From the NCBI GenBank assembly GCA_003344405.1, contig NOWV01000285.1, positions 1 through 64,000 on the forward strand: 64,000 bases of DNA. Direction: 5' to 3'. Shown here one piece after another: positions 1 to 10,000 of this stretch. Each line of letters opens with the position of its first letter. Positions within the stretch are counted from its first letter, which is position 1. A program made the translations under genes and the position numbers. The notes beneath the pieces were generated by a model that made no database searches, had not been told where the DNA came from, and was given only the letters and a program-made list of their open reading frames with translations. Origin of the DNA: Trichoplax sp. H2. Lineage: Eukaryota; Placozoa; Uniplacotomia; Trichoplacea.

Positions 1-1141
1 GGGTTTATAAAAGTTATGCTTTATTGTAGGTTAGTAATGTGAAGTACAGTGAGGTAGTTACGGTAGATCAGCGTGCAAGCTGTCGTGAGTAACGAGTAGA
101 AGTATTAGACTGTGAGAGACTAACTAGAAGACTAACTGAGAGGCTAATGAACTCTGAGGTAGAAATCGCCGGTATTTATAGTTTTAAAGATAGAGCACAT
201 GCAGAGAATAGGATTGTGGAATTAGATACAACATATACCATAACAGGTTACAAAATAGCAGATGATTGTAGAAAACAGCGAGTACCGTAATAACTAAATA
301 CAGTAGTCTATATATGAATGTAGAGTAAGCGGACTGTAGATCTGTCTAAATATAAGAGCAATACAACATGTCTATATTTAAGAGTAGAATATAGTTACAG
401 TATATTCTAAATGCACTACAATATTACCGAATGTTGATAAATTCTAGCCCGAATAAAGTAGTTGGATTTATACTATACTAGGATACCAAGTAAAATCTGA
501 CGGTAAATCAAACCAAATTAAGTACCTTTTAAAGCTAAAAAATTTATTAAAATATAAAACCTTGAAGAAAAATTCTAAAATTAACCTTCATTACAATATG
601 TAGTATACGTATAATAGTATACCTAGTTAAATTCGTTATTAAGAATCAGATTAATGGCCTTAGTATTCAAGCAACTAATCATCATGTAAAAAATACAATT
701 AAGTCCATTTCGTCTTAAATGATCATTCGAGACCTTTATATTACTGACCTTTTCTAATAAATATCTCACGCATTAATTCAAAGTCATTTAATATAATCTA
801 GTTTATTCTATATTCTATTCCTCTATATCACTCTACCTATGATACGTGTATTTCTTGATATAATTAACAATAGTGTCAACTGGAAGATTCCATTTCGTAT
901 GTAATTAAAAATACCTTTACTTCGCCTAATGCCGCTAATTTAGTAAGATTGTTGATTAGTTTCATGTTGCTTCGTGTTTTAACAATAAGTAAACCAAGCG
1001 ACATTAGTTCTGATGCACTATAATTTTTAGTTGAGTTTATCTTCTATCATTTACTAAGCATGAAATTGTTAGTATTATTTAAAAGTATTGGCGAGTCTAT
1101 CGTGTTTCACTCATTCAGTGTGAACGTCGCGTTGATGTATT
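1..1141. other. non-coding flank downstream of the ATPase-TOPRIM gene
   Basis: I see no supportable gene. The short open frames are not codon-biased. A TATAAAAG string near position 6 on the plus strand is followed by a slightly GC-richer, repetitive stretch with several GACTAACT-like words around 118-145. That would fit a promoter or an LTR fragment cut by the window edge, but nothing confirms it. Confidence 0.4.
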
Positions 1142-3595
1142 TTACTTTTCAACTTTTTCTCTTGCTTCAGAAATGTGGCGAAGCAGATTTTCACGAAGAT
1201 CTATGCACTCTTCCGATTCCATCTCTTGCTCAATTTTATTTAGACATTGGGTTAAGATCTCCATTTTCTTTTCAAGGCTTTCATTCGACTTTCTTAAACT
1301 ATCGTTTTTATCTTGTAACTCTTTAAACTGTCTCTGTTGCGATTGTGAACCCTTCCTTTGCTCAATCTTATCCTTTTCCTGTCCCTTGACATTTTGACGT
1401 TGTAACTCAATATCTGGTCTTTGAAACGATTTAAATATATCTATCAAATCTAAAGGTATCAAAAATCTGCTACGCTTTAGAAAGTTAATCATTTTCGAAT
1501 TTTGGCTAGGCAAAGACGGAAATATTGCCGTGTAAAAGGTAACCAAATCGTGTCCTCTCATTTTTAATATTACTTTAGGATAAGATAAGGTAATATTATT
1601 TTCAAAACGTACATCTTCTGTACATTTAATCAACTCATAAGCCTCTTCTGAGCCTTTTTGCTTCTTAATAAGATTTTTTTTCTTGATCAGTCTATTTGTA
1701 GCTTCGACTATTTCTGTAGTATAGTCTATTAGCTCTTTAAGAAGACCTTTACAATTGGTACGCTGGCGGATTTTCTTAACATAATCGATTAGCTTGCCTT
1801 CATTATAAACAAATTTACATACAGTTTCGAAATTATCTATTGTAATTATCGACTCCTTATTTAATATTCCAGACTTACTCACAACATCTTTATGTAGTGT
1901 TTTCAAGCTATTAATAGCTTCTTGAAAATCATCTTTAAGCTTAATGAATTTTTCCACTATATCAAATAGGTTTTTAGACATGATGTTGACAATTTGTTGC
2001 AGTACTTTAGTCAAATTAGTAACATTTTTTTCCATTAATAAATCAGACAAGCAATCAGGATGTTGTTTTTCTTGAAGATTCACATTGATTTGGGTTTTAA
2101 TTTCTTCTGCTTTCCCACATTTCCTTAAATAATAATATATATAGACCGGATCATAAAGATAGTTTTCCATGCTATATCTATTCAAACATCGGATATTATA
2201 TAATTTAGGTTCTTCTTTATTATCGTTATCAATCAATCCAAATACAAATTCTCTTAAGCTCAGATCTTCATTTTCTATATTCATGCATGTTTCGACGATA
2301 TTTTCCACTAAAGCTCTACATGAATTTTCAATCATCTTACTGCTACTATCATCTGAAGAATCTTGCCTTTTTCTCTTGACACCAGGAGACATAAACAGTA
2401 ATGGATAAGTAGCCTCTAACATACTTTCATTGGTTAGCTTGAGTTGAATCATTTGATAAAATAATTTATCATCATAGGCTTCAACAAAAACCATCCGAAA
2501 AGGTGAATTGACATAGACACAGCCTGAATCTAAATATTGTAGGGCTTGACGTCTGCTCTCAGCCTGTTCAATCTTGACTTTTCTAGTATCAGTTTTTGGC
2601 ACGGCACAGGTGTTGTGTTTGGATAAAGGCTCGTAAAGATGCATACTTGTAAGCGTACGAGATGTGTCTTCCCTCATAATGTAGATACAATCTTTAGGTA
2701 CTAGACTAACAGTTGTAGAACTATGAGTTGTCATAATAACTTGCATACCAAGCTGCAATACCAACCTAGTTTTAATAATTTCAATTACTCTTTTTACTGA
2801 ACTGGTGTGAAGATGTGCATCTGGCTCATCTAGCAAATAGACGGCTCTCTTATTACTTTTCGTATCCGTTTCTATTTCAAATAGCCATAGCGCTGATAGC
2901 AATTCCAAAGACTCACCAGGAGATATCTGCACATCACTTTTATCGTAATAAAAATCACGTTTCACGCATTGCGCTTTACGATCCTTTTTGTCTTTACTTA
3001 CATCGTGCTTAAATCCAGATTTTTTTAAATGGTCATTTATATGATCAATTTTAATACCTTTTCGCAATAAATTTCTCACGAGGCTGTTCCATGAGCCAAA
3101 GTTTATATCGAAAGAATTGTCTTTATTGAAGTACCGAAACTGTCCCAAGTCTTCATTCTTTCTAAAATTAGAACTGTAGTAGTGACATTTTGGAATTTCA
3201 TCACTACATTTTATAGCAATATCTTTATCTGTCCTTCCATTATGTTTGATTGATTTTTTATGTTCTATCTTTAATTCTTTGCTTCCTTCTGTTAACCTTC
3301 TAGCTTCTTCTTCACGAAGTCCCCGCATAATAGCTTCTAAAACAGCCGTTTTACCGCAACCGTTTTTACCCGTTATGACAGCTAGCATAGGAATGTTACT
3401 CCAACAGAACGATTGATTAAGATTTTTGAATCCATTACCAGTAACTTTCATTTCAGATAAGTATCCTGCCATTGTACATTTTTTATCGATTTCATTATCA
3501 TAACGCTCTTGATACATTTCAGTCTCATTCCGGTTATGTGGCCGTTGGAAACTAGCCATTTTGATATTGAATAGGATAAATCCTGAATGTAGCAA
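1142..3595 (-). CDS. ABC-type ATPase fused to a DUF4435/TOPRIM-like nuclease, with C-terminal coiled coil (PARIS/OLD-like)
   Basis: Single uninterrupted frame, 817 aa. An ABC/OLD-type ATPase comes first: Walker A GKNGCGKT (76-83), ABC signature ISPGESLELL (224-233), Walker B YLLDEPDAHLH (253-263) and a switch His in MTTHS (H291). A TOPRIM-like nuclease module follows: FVEAYDD (370-376; E372), FGLIDNDN (452-459; D456 and D458) and RYSMENY (473-479), the pattern I associate with DUF4435. Residues 727-817 are Glu/Lys/Gln-rich and heptad-like, probably a coiled coil. No signal peptide or membrane segment is evident. In bacteria, ATPase plus DUF4435 is the AriA/AriB pair of the PARIS anti-phage system, and ATPase-TOPRIM fusions are OLD/Gabija nucleases. 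All metal-binding and nucleotide-binding residues I can identify are kept, so an active ATP-gated nuclease is plausible (inference). Similarity to the paralogue at 7096-11550 begins near residue 44, so Met42 (or Met13 or Met27) could be the true start. There is no intron. Confidence 0.8.
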   Translation of the reverse strand: MLHSGFILFNIKMASFQRPHNRNETEMYQERYDNEIDKKCTMAGYLSEMKVTGNGFKNLNQSFCWSNIPMLAVITGKNGCGKTAVLEAIMRGLREEEARRLTEGSKELKIEHKKSIKHNGRTDKDIAIKCSDEIPKCHYYSSNFRKNEDLGQFRYFNKDNSFDINFGSWNSLVRNLLRKGIKIDHINDHLKKSGFKHDVSKDKKDRKAQCVKRDFYYDKSDVQISPGESLELLSALWLFEIETDTKSNKRAVYLLDEPDAHLHTSSVKRVIEIIKTRLVLQLGMQVIMTTHSSTTVSLVPKDCIYIMREDTSRTLTSMHLYEPLSKHNTCAVPKTDTRKVKIEQAESRRQALQYLDSGCVYVNSPFRMVFVEAYDDKLFYQMIQLKLTNESMLEATYPLLFMSPGVKRKRQDSSDDSSSKMIENSCRALVENIVETCMNIENEDLSLREFVFGLIDNDNKEEPKLYNIRCLNRYSMENYLYDPVYIYYYLRKCGKAEEIKTQINVNLQEKQHPDCLSDLLMEKNVTNLTKVLQQIVNIMSKNLFDIVEKFIKLKDDFQEAINSLKTLHKDVVSKSGILNKESIITIDNFETVCKFVYNEGKLIDYVKKIRQRTNCKGLLKELIDYTTEIVEATNRLIKKKNLIKKQKGSEEAYELIKCTEDVRFENNITLSYPKVILKMRGHDLVTFYTAIFPSLPSQNSKMINFLKRSRFLIPLDLIDIFKSFQRPDIELQRQNVKGQEKDKIEQRKGSQSQQRQFKELQDKNDSLRKSNESLEKKMEILTQCLNKIEQEMESEECIDLRENLLRHISEAREKVEK

Positions 3596-4616
3596 CCTGT
3601 AACACTGTATTCACTATTCAGACAAGTCAAGAGACTGGCGTATTTCGTAAATCGTATTCCTTTATAAGAACTAAGAAGATACACCTAGCTAAAGTTATAC
3701 AATCTACTGTAATATGAGAACGTAATATCATGGAATATTCTAGAATTCACAATTGCCCTTGCGATATACTTGTATGTCAATAAAAGAATATTTCACCTGC
3801 AATCGTCCATAGCAAGACACAGGAGTACGGAAAAGTTAAGTTACTACTATCGATGAACTCTTGCATGCTACACACTGGCGGCAGAATAGCATTGTCAACA
3901 GCTAAATGGCGCTCACATTCAAATAGTCTTATTATTAAGATTTACGTAGATATTATTTACTCTTTATTTAGCGTAATTATCTAAATATAGTAATTTGTAC
4001 TAAATATGAGTATATAAAAGAGACAGTATTCAAGGCTGTATAAGCTAAGTACGAGAAAGAGAGTTAGCGAAGAGATATTGTTTAGATCTGATCTTATTAA
4101 TCGTTGGTAACATATCGCTATTGAATTAGCTGTTGTTCAGCTACTCGTTTATAACTTCTATTTCCTAACTAATGAATTAAACATGTAGCCAGATCTAAAG
4201 TCTATTCTTAGTATTATTAATTAGTACTACATCCCTACACTGTTTACAGTAATACATCGCATTATTATGCGTCATAATCTAACAAATGTAACATAACATA
4301 TAATAAATGTTACATATACACTGTAAAACTAGAGGGCGTAACAATAACAGTGATGAAACTAGTTTAGTTGAAGAGTTCTCAGATTTTACAGCTTATCCAT
4401 TTCTTTAATCACTACTCATTGCAAATTATAGAAATGCTAAAGAAGAACAGGCATATCGCTAGTGATTTATAGTTACTACTAAAATTCTTGACCAAAATGC
4501 CTCAACTGGATGAAATTATTTTGAAACTTAAGATTGAATTAAATTAAGCTGTACGAGTACGTACTTTAGGGAAAGGTAGTTATAAAATGGTAACCGAACT
4601 TATAGGTACGCTTACA
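3596..4616. other. intergenic, possible solo-LTR-like segment
   Basis: No gene seen. From about 3893 the plus strand reads TGTCAACAG, followed by a TATATAAAAG box at about 4011, then a purine-rich stretch (GAGAAAGAGAG). A TG start, a TATA box and leader-like sequence would suit a decayed long terminal repeat. No matching second copy, primer-binding site or retroelement coding sequence was found, so this is only a suggestion. Confidence 0.25.
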
Positions 4617-4765
4617 GATTTCTTAACATAATCGATTAGCTTGCCTTCATTATAAATAAGTATACATGTAGTTTCCAAATTGTCCATTATAATTATCGAC
4701 TCCTTACTTAATACTCCAGGCAAGATCTTTACGTAGTGTTTTCAAGCTTTTAATAGCTTCTAATA
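4617..4765 (-). pseudogene. fragment of an ATPase-DUF4435 paralogue (post-TOPRIM helical region)
   Basis: About 150 bp that closely matches positions 1774-1920 of the intact 817-aa gene, in the same orientation. The shared words include the run around ATCGATTAGCTTGCCTTC and the run around AATTATCGACTCCTTA. The matching part of the intact protein is roughly residues 558-607, in the helical region after the TOPRIM motifs. Small deletions, for example near 4730, break the frame. It is an isolated relic of a further family copy. Confidence 0.7.
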
Positions 4766-5232
4766 GCTTGGCTAATGTATTCTGCTTCCAACGCTAGTCA
4801 ATTACTCTCGTCCATGATTGTCATTGGCCATGATTATAATCTGTATTCATTTTTTGAAATTAAACAGGACAAGATGGTATTTGCAATAGACGATATTGAT
4901 CAATGATTTATCTAACTGATGATGGTTTCATCATCATCATCTATTTTATCAATGGTGAACATTCTTTTTTATGCTATCGAATGAAATATTGGAAAAGGAA
5001 ATTAAATAATACCATTGACAATATCATATTTAGAAATTTAAAATTCTGATTCACAAAATTTCATGTTACTTGTATAAAAAACTACTGGTACAAAAAAAAT
5101 AATAACTACCTCCATGCAACACGTATATACAGATAGAACATTGGATATGAATCATTTTATTTTGTGATTTATAAGTAAGATTTATGATTTACAAGTAAGA
5201 ATCTGTAAGATTAGTTGTTCGTACTGTAATCG

Positions 5233-5480
5233 AAGATGTCTTGCTATATCCACTGATTGTTTATTATTTTAAATTTAAAGTAAGTCAATCAGATCGATGT
5301 AAGCAATTCCTTTGTCCAATACTATCACATTATCCGAAAATTCTATAGGAATATCCAATAAATTCATGAATTAAAGCAAACGAGATTATCGCCGGCCTTG
5401 TAAATCCCTTCATATCGACTACTTATAAGGTAACGCCTTTGTTCTTATTGTGAAACTTTTAGGGATTTAATCTGAAATAA
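5233..5480 (-). pseudogene. duplicated block, likely C-terminal remnant of the ATPase-DUF4435 family
   Basis: About 250 bp that aligns along its length with 12347-12590 in the same orientation. On the minus strand both copies end in a similar peptide (SDNVIVLDKG...YIDLIDLL then stop; in the other copy SDNVIV...INSIDLF then stop). This resembles the C-termini of the intact proteins (SNMIRFL...FLIPSDLVKIL). The upstream part carries an MKG-like string where the intact genes have KMRGHDL. Frames are broken, so I read it as a decayed C-terminal segment. The assignment to the family is an inference from this weak similarity and from its position just downstream of the 5735-6488 remnant. Confidence 0.5.
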
Positions 5481-5734
5481 AATCTTTTACACGGTCTGAT
5501 TTTGAAAAGCCTATGACTAGAATAAATATACTGTTTTTAAAATTTAATTCAAATTTTAATTCAGCCCAGTTAACAATGTATCCTTATATTCGTAAGCTTA
5601 ATTTCTATATTATTTCTTAAAAGTAAAGATAGACTATCAGGGTTCGAGGATATATTCTGGGCATAAACCTTTCTACTCTTTGTAACTAATTGTCAAATAC
5701 CATGTTGACATTTAAATTTGTAATACTTTATTTT

Positions 5735-6488
5735 TTCTTTCTTACATAATTATATAAATAAACTGGATCACAAGTACAATTTTTCTAGCAGTATCTTTCT
5801 TTCCAGCCTTTGAAGCTATTTGATTTTGATCTGCACCTATTATTGTTAATAACTAGACCGAATACAAATTTTATCAAAGTATAATTACGACGTTCGTTGA
5901 CGACTTTAGAGTTAGCACAAAATTTGACAAGCCTTTTTATGATCAATCTAGATGAGTCTTCAATAATTATTTTACCGTCCTCACATAAAAGGCGTTCTCT
6001 TATACTACAACCATGAGATTTAAACTTTTAATAGTGCATTAGGTATGAATAAACATTTACGAATTATCGTATTCATGATGATTGGATAAAATTCTTCATC
6101 ATTTAATAGCTAAAAAAATACCAGCCTAAAAGGAAAATTAAATACAAAAAATTCTCAAGCTAACAACTGTACAGTTTACCGCCTGCCAAGAGCTTCTTTA
6201 ATTTTGACCCCATATTCTACAGAGTCATATTCTAATATAATTTAGAAGCTTTCTTTAGGCACAAGTTTGATAGTTGTTAGATTATGAGTAGTCATAATTT
6301 AAATACCAAGCTAGGATATTAATTGTGTTCTTAATTCATAGTTTCATTAATTTCTTTAATTAAACTTGGATGAAGGTGTGCGTCCCGTTCAACCAAAATA
6401 ATTTCACCACGTTTCATTTTTCCAAGTTCTTACTATCAAATACCCATGACATGGACAACAATTCTAAACGTTTACCAGGAGGTAACTA
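5735..6488 (-). pseudogene. decayed ATPase-TOPRIM paralogue (Walker B to DUF4435)
   Basis: Colinear with 7911-8655 of the intact 1484-aa gene. On the minus strand the segment 6488-6248 still reads a signature-like LPPGKRLELLS and a Walker B-like ILVERDAHLHP, in which the LLDEPD motif has become LVERD. Further on, the VEATDD motif has collapsed into stops near 6090-6110, and FGLVDNDN has become FGLVINNN near 5845-5865. Stops and frameshifts are frequent. The N-terminal Walker A half is not recognisable. Loss of the ATPase acidic residue and of both TOPRIM aspartates marks a dead copy. Confidence 0.8.
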
Positions 6489-6787
6489 AACTAAGCATTT
6501 AGTTTATGCTGTAATAAATTAACTCCTAAATTATGGCCTCGAAGTTGCTATTATAGTAATTAGATTCAAATCTTCTCAATTTCACTCTCTTAATATAGAT
6601 ATCTAGGGTATAGATAGACAATTATTTTCGAGATCTCGGATATTCAAATCGCTAACCAGTAGCTTTATGTCATACTGCAAAATGTAAATTTACAAAGTCG
6701 TATATCTATTTAGTAATTCTTACTATTTCAAAACTTTACGGTAGGTAGTAGTAATTAAAGTTTTATAAACTATAGATGCAAGGTATA

Positions 6788-6991
6788 TTATGATCTTAAC
6801 AATATAGTACTAGGATAAGATATGAATATCTTGTCATTAGCCTTCTGTGTATGTTTTGAGTATCCAGGACTTGCTTTGGCACTGATTAGAGGAATCACAT
6901 TCTTTTCTCCTATTTTGGTGTAGACTATTTCATCAATTATATTTATGCCACTTTTATTCTTTCCTTTAATATCTGAATGATGTTTTTTCAT
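6788..6991 (-). pseudogene. short remnant ending in the family's SYP motif
   Basis: A 67-codon open stretch whose end (KIFISYPSTILL) resembles the conserved ILSYPKVILKM motif near the C-terminus of both intact genes (residues 1425-1435 of the 1484-aa protein). The preceding 50 residues do not match either intact copy. It lies just downstream of the large intact gene and is probably the tail of another broken copy rather than an independent small gene. Confidence 0.4.
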
Positions 6992-7095
6992 AAATACAGG
7001 TATCTTCTTTAACTGCTAGAGTTGGTCTCGGTAATGGCTTTTCGTAATTCTATTATACTATCCAGTATTTACTGCATTGAAACCTTCACGTTGTA

Positions 7096-10000
7096 CTAAA
7101 CATGAGAAGTCTGCAGCTCTTTAAGTATCTTCACCAAATCGGATGGAATCAAGAAATTTTCATTTCTAAGGAACCTAATCATGTTACTAGCATTTGGCAT
7201 AGATTTAAATGTTTCCTTATAGAACATAACTAAATCATGTCCTCTCATTTTTAATATTACTTTAGGATAAGATAAGATTATCTTTTTTTCAAAACTTATT
7301 TGAATTCTATCAGGTATTAGCGTATCCCCATCCTCCAAGAAACTATTTCGTTTTAATCTGCCAATTGCCTTGTTAATACTATCTGCATAGTCGTATAGGC
7401 CTTTCAGCTTGTGATCAAAATCCTTACATTCTGCGTTCATGTTTTCAAGGATAATTTCAATCTTGTGTATTAGCTGGCCTTGGAAATATCCTTGTTTATT
7501 ACCTTGGCTATTACCTTGGGCCAAATTTTGGATATTATTTTGGTCGTTGTCTTTCTCATAACTTTGATTATTGTTTAGCTTACATTTCTGTTTTAAAATT
7601 TTCATATCTTTTTCAATTTTTTGAGCGAATTCCTCATTTTCACTTAATTTACCAGTTAACACTTTTATATTATTCCGGTATGAGATTAATTTTAAAGCAA
7701 GATCCGCGAAATTTATCGTTTTATTTAATAAGACAAATCCTTCTATTGTTTTAACTAGCTTATCATATATGATATCGATAATGATTTGTAATACGCGAGT
7801 ATTAGTTTTGGTATCACCATCTTCGCAATATTTCGACAAGCGAACAGGATGACTTTTAAGTCCAAGCTTGCTATTCACTTCCTTTTCAATTTCCACTAAG
7901 TTATCTTTCTTTCTAAAATAATAATATAAATAAACCGGATCGTAAATATAGTTTTCCAAGCTATATCTATCTTCCAAGCATTTGATGTTATTTAATGTAG
8001 ATTTGCCCATATTATCGTTATCGACGAGCCCGAATATGAACCCTGTCAAACTATAATCTCTATTTTCTTTTGCAATTTTTGGGTCGGCACAAAATCCAAC
8101 AAGTCTCTCTACTATCTGCCTAGATGAATCTTCAGTAGTTATGTTTCCGTCTTCATCGGGAGAATGCTTTTTTAAACTATAACCATGAGAATGAAACTTT
8201 AATGGTATGCTTGGAATAAATAATTGTTTCTGAATTAATTTGTTTACGATCATTTGGTAAAAATGTTCATCATCTGTAGCTTCAACGAAAATTAACCTAA
8301 AAGGTAAACTGACATGTACAAACTCTGAAGTTAATAGCTGTATCGCTTGCTCCTTGCTCTTTGCCTTTTCAATCTTGACTTGTTTCCTTCTAGAGCTATC
8401 TTCAGAAATAATATAGATGCTATCCTGAGGTACAAGACTGACAGTTGTTGGACTATGAGTAGTCATAATAATTTGAATATCAAGCTTAGATATCAATTTA
8501 GTTTTAATAGTTTCGATCATTTCTTTGACTAAGCCAGGGTGGAGGTGAGCATCTGGTTCGTCCAGTAAAATGATTGCACCTACATTACTTTTTTTCCAAA
8601 CTTTTGTTTCAAATCGCCATAATAGGGTTAGTAATTCTAAACGTTCACCAGGAGATAGATCCTCACTTTTAATGTTTTTGGAATCACTCTCTATATTTAA
8701 CATTAACTGACTAAACTTATCGTTTTCCAAACAATCATTAGATAAAATATATTTAAAACCATTTCGGTTTAAATGATCATTTAAATCTTGTAACTTGGTA
8801 CCATTTTCCAGTAAATATTTTGGGTATTGGTCCAGAGTGGCATAGGATGTTAAGTGCAAGCCTACTTGGCCATTAATGCACTCTTCTAATTCATGATCAA
8901 ATATTGTTTGATAATCGCGGCCTAAATTCTCAATTGATGAAAATTTATCCATATCATCAACTTGTTTTATAATCTGGTCAAAAAGACTTTCATATTTTGG
9001 AAATTTCAAAGTGTATGGCTTTTGTTCTTTCTTGGATTTATTATAAAAAATTAAATCCAAAGCTAGGTCATTTGAGTTCTCGGATGCCTTGTAAGAATCT
9101 CCATAAGTTCTCATACTACTGCCTACAAATTTCGAGTCGGCACTATGAGCATATATCTGAGGCAAGTTGCATCCTGAATCACCGCTAACATCTAATTCAA
9201 TACCATAATCTTGTTTAACTGATTTATCAGTTTTAGTATCATGTCCTTGTCGTATTGCATCTAGGAGGGCTGTTTTACCGCAACCATTTTTACCTGTAAT
9301 AACGGCTAGCTTAGGAATGTTACGCCAACAGAATGGGGCGTGAAGATTCTTGACGTTAGTCTTATTATCCATAAATTGCATTCGAACCAAGTAGCCTGGC
9401 TTTCTACACTCTTTGTCCGAGAAGCCTTCACATAGCTTAACATTTTTAATTTGAAGGTTATTCTTATGAATTTCTTCAATATTCTTCTTAGCCAAAGACT
9501 TGCATACATTGACTTTTATTATTTGTCCATCTGTTGGCCCATTCGCTACTTCATTGATAATACAGTTGATAGCTTCCATCATCTGTATACCACAAGCGTA
9601 ATTACAGCGATTATTCCGTTTGAATTCTAAGACAACAATATCAAATTTCTTGCCATTCTGATCAATATTTTGCCGAATATCACGTAAATTATCTTCATAT
9701 GTTGAATGTGAATCAAAATAAAAGACAGAAGGTTTGGCTCCAATATTTTGCTTAATCACCAATGCTACCCAGTGATTATTTTCGATTTGGATAGGCGCTA
9801 TGATACAGTGTTTATCGTTGCTTTTCATTGATTTTATAATTAGTTTGGATAAGTTACTGTCTTTAACAGTCATTGCTGACAAAACTTTATACGGAATCAA
9901 ACTGGAATGTAATAAATGTCGTAAATCATCTATGCCCAGGTAACCATCATTTATAACATCTTTATCTTTTTCATCGCTATACTGCCTTTGCTTCGTAAGG

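Noticed and set aside
1060-1397. Plus-strand frames over the 3' end of the ATPase-TOPRIM gene
   Set aside because: Antisense shadows of the coiled-coil coding region.
5641-5660. GGTTCGAGG word resembling a tRNA B box
   Set aside because: Does not complete the B-box consensus and no cloverleaf can be drawn around it.
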